The notes beneath the pieces are model-generated. The model was not told where the DNA came from, searched no databases, and saw nothing but the letters and a program-made list of their open reading frames with translations. From Sinomicrobium weinanense (GTDB lineage: Bacteria > Bacteroidota > Bacteroidia > Flavobacteriales > Flavobacteriaceae), in contig NZ_JAHKRR010000006.1 of the NCBI RefSeq assembly GCF_018863395.1, positions 62,001 through 126,000 on the forward strand: a stretch of DNA of 64,000 nucleotides, written 5' to 3'. Position 1 is the first letter of the stretch, and each line of letters opens with the position of its first letter. The position numbers were made by a program, and so were the translations under genes. This document shows, one piece after another, positions 33,348 through 41,656 of the stretch.

Positions 33348-35750
33348 TCATTCCGTTTTCAGGGTTTTTACCGGGTTTAGCATGGCCGCCCTGACCGATT
33401 GGAAACTTACGGTGACCAGGGCAATGACCACAGCTGCCAGTGCCGTTATGGCAAACATCCACCACTGGATATCTATACGGTAGACGAAGTCGTGGAGCCA
33501 GGAGTTCATGGCCCACCAGGCCAGGGGCGAAGCGATAAGGAAAGCCAGTAAGACCAGTTTTATAAAACGCACCGATAACAAGCGGACAATACCTGTAACA
33601 GGAGCTCCCAGTACTTTGCGTATCCCGATCTCCCTGGTGCGTTGCTTTATGGTATAAGCCGACAGGCCGAAGAGTCCCAGGCAGGCGAGCAAAATGGTAA
33701 TGGTCGAAAAGATCCCGAGGATCTTTCCCATTCGCATTTCACTGGCATAAAGATTGTCAAAAGCTTCGTCCATAAACCGGTAATCGAAGGGACGGTGTGT
33801 AATGATCTTGCCCCAGCTGTCTTTTAAAAAAGAGATGGTTCCGGAAAGATCATGGCCCGAGGTTTTGACAATAAGGTTACTGCCCCAGGTATCGGGAAAG
33901 AGTACCAGTGGCTTGATGGAAGTGTGCATCGAAGCAAAATGGAAATCTTTTATAACGCCCTTGACCTCTCCGTTCCTGTAATTGAAATTCACCTTTTTTC
34001 CTATGGCTTCTTCAGGCGTCCACCCCAATGCAGCGGCGGCAGACTGGTTTAAAATAAAGTGATAGTAATTTTTATCTGCATCTTCATACGATGCATCTCG
34101 CATATCCTGTTCCGACAATCCCTGGCCGGCTATGAGTTGCAGGCCACAGGCCTCAAGGTATTCTTCGTCGATGGGATTACCGAACGACATTAAGGATTGT
34201 TCGGGTGTCATCGTACCGGTCCACATGCTGTATCCGCCCTTGATCTGTGTAGGCAGTTCGGCAGCCCTGGATACAGCCAGGACATTCGGGTTTTGTTTTA
34301 ACTTTTTTCTGATAAGGTCCATTTTTTGGGTGATCTTACCATCGAGAGGAAATACAAGCACGTGTTCCCGGTCGTATCCGAGTTCCTTGTTCCGGATGTA
34401 GTGCAGTTGGCTTTGCATGACCAGTGTGGCGATAATAAGAAAGGCGGAGATGCCGAACTGGAACACGGTAAGCGACCCTTTGAGCCAATGCCCGGAAGTA
34501 GAACGGTGAAATGATCCCTTAAGCACTTTTACAGATTTGAAACCGGACAGTACAAAAGCCGGATAGCTACCGGCAAGGAAAGAGATACAGAGCAATATTC
34601 CCAGCATGCTTACCAGTATCCCGGGCCGAAGCATATCGGAGAACAGCAGGGACTTTCCGGTAAGGCTGTTAAATGCCGGAAGTAATAAGAGGGTGAGCCC
34701 GATACTCAGGAGCAGGGCAAAGGAAGTAAGCAGGGCAGATTCGCTGATAAACTGCCAGAAGACCTGCTGCCGGTAAGCCCCGACAACTTTTCGGATACCG
34801 ACTTCCCTGGCACGCTCCAGCGAGCGGGCCGTGCTGAGGTTGATATAGGTGAAGCATGCAATGACCAGGATAAGCAGTGCAACACATCCGGAAATATACA
34901 GGTACTGGATATTGCTGTTCGGCTCAAAACCGTCGTAAGGCGAGTACAGGTGTACACGGGTATAGGGTTCCAGTTCGTAAGTGAGATAGGAGCCGTCGTT
35001 GTCTTCATCCGCAGCCATTTCTCTTTTCATGAACGGGCTTATCTTGGGCTGAAGGGAGGCTATGGCCTTCCGGTCATTCAACAAAAGGTAAGTGGTATAA
35101 TTGGCACTCCAGTAGGTTTCTTCGGTCCGGGCGGCCTGCCGGCTTGAAAAGGAAGCGAGCAGATCGAATTTGATCTGGGAGTTGGAGGGACAATCTGCAG
35201 CTACACCGGCCACCAGGTAATCGGTTTGGTCGGCCCCCACCTGAATGGTCTGGCCTACGGGGTCTGCACGGCCGAAATACTTTCTGGCCGTAGTTGCAGA
35301 AAGCACCACTTTATGAGGCGCATCCAGCACTTTTTTGGAAGTTCCCTTGAGTAGCGGAAACGAGGAAAATATATCGAAAAAAGCCGAATCGGCATACAGG
35401 AACCGGTCCTCTTCAAATACAACGTCCCCGGTCCTGACCACGGTATTTTCCTTATACATGCGCACACCGTTCTCCACTTCGGGAAAATTGTTTTTAAAGG
35501 CAGACAGGACCTTGGTACCTGTAAAATTCCCTTTTCTTACATCATCTCCATCCCGGCCGTATTCCATAATAACGCGTACGATGCGATCGCCTTTTTCCTG
35601 GAATTTGTCGTAACTCAGTTCGTGTTGTATATAAAGGATCATCAAAAGGCAACAGGTCATGCCGGTGACCAGGCCGATGATGTGAATGACAGAAACCGTC
35701 TTGTTCTTCCAGAGGTTTCTCCAGGCTATTTTAAAATGATTCCGGATCAT
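33348..35750 (-). CDS. Double-length MacB/FtsX permease, array member 3
   Basis: 800 residues with intact coupling motifs EVGIRKVVGA (first block) and [10 protein letters not shown] (second). The start is MIRNHFKIAWRNLWKNK. The periplasmic motif before TM2 is LEPYTRVHLYS, and the end is NPVKTLKTE. It is flanked by long gaps on both sides (563 bp downstream, 213 bp upstream), with homologous regulatory block B in front, so it may be an independent single-gene transcript within the array. Confidence 0.94.
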   Translation of the reverse strand: MIRNHFKIAWRNLWKNKTVSVIHIIGLVTGMTCCLLMILYIQHELSYDKFQEKGDRIVRVIMEYGRDGDDVRKGNFTGTKVLSAFKNNFPEVENGVRMYKENTVVRTGDVVFEEDRFLYADSAFFDIFSSFPLLKGTSKKVLDAPHKVVLSATTARKYFGRADPVGQTIQVGADQTDYLVAGVAADCPSNSQIKFDLLASFSSRQAARTEETYWSANYTTYLLLNDRKAIASLQPKISPFMKREMAADEDNDGSYLTYELEPYTRVHLYSPYDGFEPNSNIQYLYISGCVALLILVIACFTYINLSTARSLERAREVGIRKVVGAYRQQVFWQFISESALLTSFALLLSIGLTLLLLPAFNSLTGKSLLFSDMLRPGILVSMLGILLCISFLAGSYPAFVLSGFKSVKVLKGSFHRSTSGHWLKGSLTVFQFGISAFLIIATLVMQSQLHYIRNKELGYDREHVLVFPLDGKITQKMDLIRKKLKQNPNVLAVSRAAELPTQIKGGYSMWTGTMTPEQSLMSFGNPIDEEYLEACGLQLIAGQGLSEQDMRDASYEDADKNYYHFILNQSAAAALGWTPEEAIGKKVNFNYRNGEVKGVIKDFHFASMHTSIKPLVLFPDTWGSNLIVKTSGHDLSGTISFLKDSWGKIITHRPFDYRFMDEAFDNLYASEMRMGKILGIFSTITILLACLGLFGLSAYTIKQRTREIGIRKVLGAPVTGIVRLLSVRFIKLVLLAFLIASPLAWWAMNSWLHDFVYRIDIQWWMFAITALAAVVIALVTVSFQSVRAAMLNPVKTLKTE

Positions 35751-35945
35751 GTTTTTTTAATTTCTGTTTCTGCTCTCTTTCCTAAGAGCTTCAGATAGAG
35801 AGGTCTATATTGTTCCCCGGGCTTTTATTACTATTGGCTTTTACAATATACAGCAACCGAGCCAAAAGTTTAATGTGTTTATAATCAAAATATTGAATAA
35901 ATTCAGGGTAAGACAACTATCCGGTACTGAACATTCGTTGTCCGT
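35751..35945 (-). promoter_or_regulatory. Conserved upstream block B
   Basis: Second copy of the regulatory block, ahead of member 3: core at 35844-35867 and 26-bp three-half-site box at 35918-35943 (GGACA/TGTTC/GGATA on the minus strand), the same internal order and nearly the same distances as block A. The sequence between box and core is also similar (GATTATAAACACATTAA is shared with block A). Confidence 0.5.
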
Positions 35946-35963
35946 AAGCTGTTAGTTTTGTCA

Positions 35964-38357
35964 TTACTCTGCTTTCAGGGTCTTTACCGGGTTTAGCATG
36001 GCAGCCTTTACCGATTGAAAACTTATGGTGATAAGGGCAATCAGCAATGCACTTATTCCGGTGATCAGGAACGTTACCCAACTGATCTCAATACGATATG
36101 CAAATTCCCGGAGCCATTTGTCCATAAGCCAGTAAGCCAGGGGAAATGCAATGATAAGTGCAAGGCACACCAGTTTTAAAAAGTCTTTGGAAAGCAACCT
36201 GGTAATCCTGAATACCGAAGCCCCCAGGACTTTACGTATACCGATCTCCTTGTTCCGCTGTTCCGCAGTAAACGCTGCAAGGCCAAATAGGCCCAGACAG
36301 GCTACAAAAATGGCAAGGACGGAAAAGACCAGCCCGACCCGTGCGGTGCGTTTTTCCGCGGCATAAAGTTGCTCGGTGTTTTTATCCAGGAAAGTATAGT
36401 CAAAAGCCGAATCCGGTACGATCTTTTTGAACCGGGTTTCAAAATCCCTGAGGGTTGCCGGCAGGTTATCGCTATTAAAACGGACCAAAAGACGTCTTTT
36501 GGGCTCCATGGAGCCGTTGTGAAATGAATAAGCTCCAATGGGAGAATGCAGTGACGAAAAATTAAAATCATTGACCACGCCCCTGATATAAGAATTGTTT
36601 CCCAATCCGGCATGGACCCTTTTTCCAATAGCTTCTTCGGGCGTGTATCCCAGGTAGTCTACAGCTTTTTTATTCAGGATGACATCAACAGTGGTGTCCC
36701 GTTCCTGTTTAAAACGGGGAAGGGGCCTCCCGGCCAGCAAACGGAGCCCCAGGACCTCTGTTACCGTGTGGTCTGCACGATTGGATTGCAGGGAAATACC
36801 ATGTGGGTCGTTTTCGCTCACATAAAGGGAACGACTGCTAACTTCCATTCCGGGAAACCCCTGTACCATACTTACCTGTAAGACCGAGGGGGCTTTCCTG
36901 AATTCATCGAGCAATGCTTCGGTAGAATTGTTTTTTACCGCTACTGCGGCAGATATGGCCACGACATTTTCCGGGTCATAGCCCAGGTCTTTCTGCAGGA
37001 TAAACTGAATTTGCTGATAAATAACAGTAACACCAATGATCAGGACCACGGAAGCAGAAAATTGCAGGACCACCAACCCTTTTCGGACCATTCCGGCCAT
37101 ATTTCCCTGTCGGGCGGAGGTGCTCATAACTTCTTTGGGCGAAACCCTGGAAAGGTATAATGCCGGATAGGAACCTGCAATAAATGAGGTAAGTATCCAA
37201 ACGACCAGTATGGCGGTTATAAATTTTAAGGAGAACACGAGATTTATATCCAGTTGTTTTTCCGTAATACTATTAAACAGGGGCACAGCAGCAAAAGCCA
37301 GCAAAACGCCCAATATTATTGCAATTCCGGTGATCAGCGCGGTTTCGGTATAAAACCGGGAGATAAGGCTACGGGTAGAAGCCCCAAGGGTTTTACTGAT
37401 ACCTACATCTTTTATACGTTTTTGCGAACGCGCTGTGGCCAGGTTCATGTAATTTATACAGGCAATAAGCAGGATTAACAGTGCCAGGAACGAAAAAATC
37501 CGTACCTCCCGGATACTGCCTTTACGAGAGGAATATAGGTTGGTATAACCCACGGAATACAAATGTACTTTTTCCAGGGGTTGCAGGGAAAAATGATACC
37601 ACTGCTCCTCTTTTTTCACATAACGATCGAGCATTTGCTGTATTTCCTTTTCGGCAGTTTCCGGTATAAAAGTATCAGAAACAAGGCAATAGGTCTCAAA
37701 ACTGGCATTGCCCCAGGAAGGGTTGCGATAATAGTTCAGTGTTTTAAATGAGGCTATGACATTGGCATCTATGGTACTGTTATCCGGAAGGTCTTTAATG
37801 ATCCCGGTTACTTCCAGTTCAATATTGTAATCAACAGTGATCATCTGTCCCATAGGATCCCGGTCTCCGAAATAACGCCTGGCCGTGGTTTCCGTGAGGA
37901 CAACGGTATTGGGGCGGGTAAGAGCCTTTTGAGGTTCTCCCTGGATAAATTCCGAATCAAAAATGGTAAAAAAAGTGTCATCACACCAATAAAGAAGGGG
38001 CTCGATAAGCTGTTTGTTGTTTAGGTTAACATTTACGAAGGCCCTGTCGCCAAAATCGTGTTTTAACATACGTACACTGGAAGTTATTCCGGGAATATCC
38101 TGGGATAGTGCAGGAGCTAAAGCTGCCGGAGCATTACACCAGATCTCTTCGCCGTGATCTCCCTGGGTATGCAATAACATCCGGTAAATGTGATCTTTGT
38201 TTGCATACATCTGATTAAAACTACGTTCGTGGATCACAAAGAGGAAAAGTAACAGGGAAATGGAGAGTCCGATGGCCAACCCTACAATATTGATCAATGA
38301 GAACTTGCGGTCTGCTAACAAGCTCCTCCAAGCTATTTTGAGATGATTACGAATCAT
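35964..38357 (-). CDS. Double-length MacB/FtsX permease, array member 4
   Basis: 797 residues. Coupling motifs are DVGISKTLGA in the first FtsX block, where the almost invariant Arg before Lys is Ser, and a standard [10 protein letters not shown] in the second: one half of the fused permease is altered, as expected if the two halves have different tasks. The periplasmic motif is LQPLEKVHLYS. Ends NPVKTLKAE. Its front carries regulatory block C and the 21-bp minisatellite, and it begins MIRNHLKIAWRSLLADRK, with a different N-terminal loop from its neighbours. Confidence 0.94.
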   Translation of the reverse strand: MIRNHLKIAWRSLLADRKFSLINIVGLAIGLSISLLLFLFVIHERSFNQMYANKDHIYRMLLHTQGDHGEEIWCNAPAALAPALSQDIPGITSSVRMLKHDFGDRAFVNVNLNNKQLIEPLLYWCDDTFFTIFDSEFIQGEPQKALTRPNTVVLTETTARRYFGDRDPMGQMITVDYNIELEVTGIIKDLPDNSTIDANVIASFKTLNYYRNPSWGNASFETYCLVSDTFIPETAEKEIQQMLDRYVKKEEQWYHFSLQPLEKVHLYSVGYTNLYSSRKGSIREVRIFSFLALLILLIACINYMNLATARSQKRIKDVGISKTLGASTRSLISRFYTETALITGIAIILGVLLAFAAVPLFNSITEKQLDINLVFSLKFITAILVVWILTSFIAGSYPALYLSRVSPKEVMSTSARQGNMAGMVRKGLVVLQFSASVVLIIGVTVIYQQIQFILQKDLGYDPENVVAISAAVAVKNNSTEALLDEFRKAPSVLQVSMVQGFPGMEVSSRSLYVSENDPHGISLQSNRADHTVTEVLGLRLLAGRPLPRFKQERDTTVDVILNKKAVDYLGYTPEEAIGKRVHAGLGNNSYIRGVVNDFNFSSLHSPIGAYSFHNGSMEPKRRLLVRFNSDNLPATLRDFETRFKKIVPDSAFDYTFLDKNTEQLYAAEKRTARVGLVFSVLAIFVACLGLFGLAAFTAEQRNKEIGIRKVLGASVFRITRLLSKDFLKLVCLALIIAFPLAYWLMDKWLREFAYRIEISWVTFLITGISALLIALITISFQSVKAAMLNPVKTLKAE

Positions 38358-38580
38358 ATTTTTTAATTTTTGTTCCTGCTTCTATCCTGTTATGCTTTCC
38401 CCTTTTTTAAGTCATAGGCAGGCTGCTATGCTAAACCGGGGTCTTTAGTCATTGCCATATAATACACAGTAACCGAGCCAAAAAAATAACATATTCATAA
38501 TCAGTTTTTTGAGTAAATCACAGATATAATAATTGTCCGATACTGAACACTTATTGTTCAAAAACGGGCGGTTTTGCTGC
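38358..38580 (-). promoter_or_regulatory. Conserved upstream block C
   Basis: Third and most diverged copy, ahead of member 4: core at 38460-38483 (minus strand TTTTGGCTCGGTTACTGTGT) and box at 38534-38559 with half-sites GAACA, TGTTC and GGACA. Distances between half-sites are identical to blocks A and B, which argues for selection on the spacing. Confidence 0.5.
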
Positions 38581-38649
38581 CCGTCCTGGGCACTTCGGTG
38601 AACTAAATATAATATTTAACTGCTGGCAGTTACATTTTTAGGCTACTTA

Positions 38650-38686
38650 TATCGGGTTCAAGTAATACACTGATATAAACCCGATA
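38650..38686. repeat. Inverted repeat in the 869-bp gap
   Basis: tatcgggtt (38650-38658) and aacccgata (38678-38686) form a perfect nine-base stem with a 19-base loop. It lies between block C and the 21-bp minisatellite; possibly an end structure of an upstream transcript. No gene is present in the surrounding 38581-38760. Confidence 0.4.
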
Positions 38687-38760
38687 AAGTTTCAGACCGG
38701 CACCATATCGTTTTTGGCCTGAAGGGTATCGCAATTACTGAAAACCTACTGGTTTCTATT

Positions 38761-39096
38761 GGCCGCGCATCCGTTTCAACTAATCACGGTATGGTTCCGG
38801 TTAACCACAATATCATTTTGATTGGCCATGTGTTCGTTTTTAATGGCCGTGTATTCGTTTCGGCTGACCATGGTATCGTTTCCGTTAGCCACGATATAGT
38901 TTTGAATGGTCACGTGTTCGTTTCTAATGGCCGTGCATTTGTTTCGGCTAACTGTGGTATCCTTCCTGTTAACCACAATATGGTTTTGACCTGGCAGATA
39001 TCCATTTCGGCTAACCACGGTATGATTTTGATTAGCTACAATATAGTTTTGACCGGCCATGTGTTCGGTCCGACCGAAAAGGGTATCGTAGCAATA
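38761..39096. repeat. Degenerate 21-bp minisatellite with 84-bp higher order
   Basis: Sixteen consecutive 21-bp units start at 38761, each like ggccatggtatcgtttcgact with variation; every fourth unit is most alike, so an 84-bp period is visible (for example the units at 38845 and 38929). There are no insertions or deletions between units. Because 21 is a multiple of three, frames stay open on both strands over 300 bp, but composition and lack of a start context argue against a gene. 39097-39226 holds nothing recognisable. Confidence 0.85.
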
Positions 39097-39226
39097 AGGA
39101 ACCAAACAGTTATAGAACTGGCTTCTTTCTTTTAAAGAAAGAAACGGTTACCAGTTATAGCAGATGGTTAAGAGCATGTTTAAAAAGGATTCAATCAATT
39201 AAACCTGTAACTTCCAAGGGGGGGCG

Positions 39227-41641
39227 TTATTCATTTTTCAATGCCTTCACCGGGTTTTCTACCGCAGCTTTTATCGTACGGATACTCAGGGTAGCGAAAG
39301 CGATCAGGGTGGCGATGGCCCCGGCAGCGATAAAGAACCAGGGGCTGAGGTCTATCCGGTAAGAATAATTCTGCAACCAGCTTTTCATAAGCCACCAGGA
39401 AACCGGGGTGATCACAACGAAGGCTATGACTACCAGTTTCAGAAAATCCTTGCTCAGCAAAACGGTAATGGTAGATATACCGGCCCCGACAACTTTCCTG
39501 ATCCCGATCTCTTTGGCACGCTGGGCAATGGTGAGCAGGGAAATAGCAAAGATACCGATACAGCTCAGAACAATGGCAATGATGGATCCGCAGGTAATAA
39601 TCGTGGTCATGATCTTTTCCCTGTCCAGGGTACGGTTAATGTTCTCATCCAGGTAAGATCCCAGAAACTCGGTATTGGGTTCTACTTTTTTCCATGCTTT
39701 TTCTACGGCAGACAGTGACTGTACCGGGTTTTCCGGGCTGACTTTTACATAGGCATAATCGAAACTTTTATCAGCGTTTAAAAAGAAGGTAATAGGTTGA
39801 ATGGCCTGGTTGAGGTCTTGAAAGTGGTAATCCTTAACGATACCAACCACGGTATACTGAGTGGAATCAAATAAGCTGACCGTTGTATTGAGCAGGTCTT
39901 TTCCACCCATCTCATTAGCCATTGATTCGTTGATGATCAGCGACAGGCTGTCCCGGGAGAAATTCCTATCGAACGATCGCCCGGCAGCTAATTGAATATC
40001 CAGTGTTTTCAGATAATCGTAATCGACAACCAGTATATTGGTCTTGACCTCCTTGCCTTTATAGTCAAAACCAAATGCACTTGTACTTCTGATGCCGTCC
40101 CTGCCGAGCCCGAGATTGCTGTCAGCAGCAGAAATACTGAGGATATCAGGCTTCCCGGAAAGTTCATTTCGAAGCAGATTCACAACCAGCCGGGAGTCTT
40201 TTTTTCCGTTTAATGGTAAGGAAATAACCTGTTCCTTGTTAAACCCGAGGTCTTTTCCCATCATAAAGCGGAGCTGGCTATGCAAAACCAGGGTGCTGCT
40301 TATTAACAGGATGGCCAGGCTGAATTGTACTACCACCAGTACATTTCTCAAACGGTTCTTACGATCAACGCTCAACGAGCCTTTCAGGGTCAGTACCGTC
40401 TTCAGTTTACTCAGAATATATGCAGGGTATCCTCCTGCCAACAGGGTAATGGCCGTAAAAGCAAGTATAAAACAAAGAAGGCTTGCCGGAGAAGTGAGGT
40501 TTATAAACGTAGCCCCGGTCCGGAACAGTGTTTTAAAGGGCGGGAGTAAAATATTACTGAAAAGGATTCCCAGGATGAGGGCAGTGAGGAAAACAAAAAC
40601 ACTTTCGCTCCAGAATTGAAAGAACAACTGCTTTTTTTCAGCACCGAGGGTCTTTCTTACCCCGATCTCCCGAAGCCGCCCGGCATTGGTGCCTATGCTC
40701 ATGTTTATAAAATTGACGCAGGCAATGAACAAGATCAGTGCTGCTACGCCCAGTATAAGGTACGGATAGGTTTTGTTTACCGAAACAGTCCCGTTGGCGG
40801 AGGTTATAAAACGCAGGTCTTTAAACGGAAACAGGCCCATCTGTATATATTGCCCATTGGAGTCCGGTTTGGCCCCGTCCCGTTTGAGCTTGTTGATGTC
40901 GTCGGCAAAATGGAGGTTGCTGAAGGCCCGGGTGTTTTCTTCGAATTTCTTTGCAGAGACGCCTTTCTCTAAGGTAAGGTAAACTTCGTGATTCCAGTGG
41001 TCCCATTTGTCCTTGATCTCATGATAACGCGGAGCGTTGGCAAAACTGACCGCAATTTCAAAATCGATGCTGCTTTGTTTCGTAATATCTTTCAGTATGG
41101 CAGCTACGGTAAAAGGCTTCTCTTTTCCGCCGATCGTGAGCATAAGGGTTTTGCCCATGGCATCCTCATCCCCGAACATGGCCTTTGCCGATCTTTGTGT
41201 GAGCGCTACGCTGGCCTTGGATTGTATGGCGTGCCCGGCATTACCCTGTATCTCCGGGAAGGTAAAAATAGAGAAGAAGTCGGGATCCGTATAGAGGATG
41301 TCAAAATAGATTTCCTTGTCTCCCGATGTGGCAACCACACTGGTTTCCAGATGACGTGTAATGGAAGCTACGCCCGGAACTTCTTCTTTCAGGGCACCGG
41401 CAAGAGGCATGGGATTGACGATGGAACCTTCAGGCCCTTTGGGGGTTTGCTGGGTACTATAAAGAAGATAGGTATTGTCGGATTTTTTGTGGAACTTGTT
41501 GTACGACAGTTCATAAATAGCCGTCATACTCAACAGTATAGCCACGACAAAGGCTACGGACAACCCCATAATGTTCAGCATTGTGAACGTTTTGTGTTTC
41601 CAGAGGTTTCTGAGCGCTATTTTAAAATAGTTTCTGATCAT
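39227..41641 (-). CDS. Double-length MacB/FtsX permease, array member 5
   Basis: 804 residues, coupling motifs EIGVRKTLGA and EIGIRKVVGA. The stretch before TM2 is LFPFKDLRFITSANGTVSVN, which lacks the usual DIHL motif. Ends NPVKALKNE. Codons 4-9 contain the exact palindrome ctattttaaaatag (41617-41630). It follows member 6 after 15 bp but is itself followed by the longest gap of the array (869 bp), so it is probably the last gene of the transcript covering members 15 to 5. Confidence 0.94.
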   Translation of the reverse strand: MIRNYFKIALRNLWKHKTFTMLNIMGLSVAFVVAILLSMTAIYELSYNKFHKKSDNTYLLYSTQQTPKGPEGSIVNPMPLAGALKEEVPGVASITRHLETSVVATSGDKEIYFDILYTDPDFFSIFTFPEIQGNAGHAIQSKASVALTQRSAKAMFGDEDAMGKTLMLTIGGKEKPFTVAAILKDITKQSSIDFEIAVSFANAPRYHEIKDKWDHWNHEVYLTLEKGVSAKKFEENTRAFSNLHFADDINKLKRDGAKPDSNGQYIQMGLFPFKDLRFITSANGTVSVNKTYPYLILGVAALILFIACVNFINMSIGTNAGRLREIGVRKTLGAEKKQLFFQFWSESVFVFLTALILGILFSNILLPPFKTLFRTGATFINLTSPASLLCFILAFTAITLLAGGYPAYILSKLKTVLTLKGSLSVDRKNRLRNVLVVVQFSLAILLISSTLVLHSQLRFMMGKDLGFNKEQVISLPLNGKKDSRLVVNLLRNELSGKPDILSISAADSNLGLGRDGIRSTSAFGFDYKGKEVKTNILVVDYDYLKTLDIQLAAGRSFDRNFSRDSLSLIINESMANEMGGKDLLNTTVSLFDSTQYTVVGIVKDYHFQDLNQAIQPITFFLNADKSFDYAYVKVSPENPVQSLSAVEKAWKKVEPNTEFLGSYLDENINRTLDREKIMTTIITCGSIIAIVLSCIGIFAISLLTIAQRAKEIGIRKVVGAGISTITVLLSKDFLKLVVIAFVVITPVSWWLMKSWLQNYSYRIDLSPWFFIAAGAIATLIAFATLSIRTIKAAVENPVKALKNE

Positions 41642-41656
41642 GTTTTTCTGTTTATT

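Noticed and set aside
38761-39096. CRISPR array
   Set aside because: Units are contiguous and diverged, with no spacers; no cas genes are in the window. The same holds for the 8-bp repeats at 63641-63712.
38776-39135. Open frames of about 110 codons on both strands over the 21-bp repeats
   Set aside because: They follow from a repeat unit divisible by three without stops; no signal, start context or family resemblance supports a protein.
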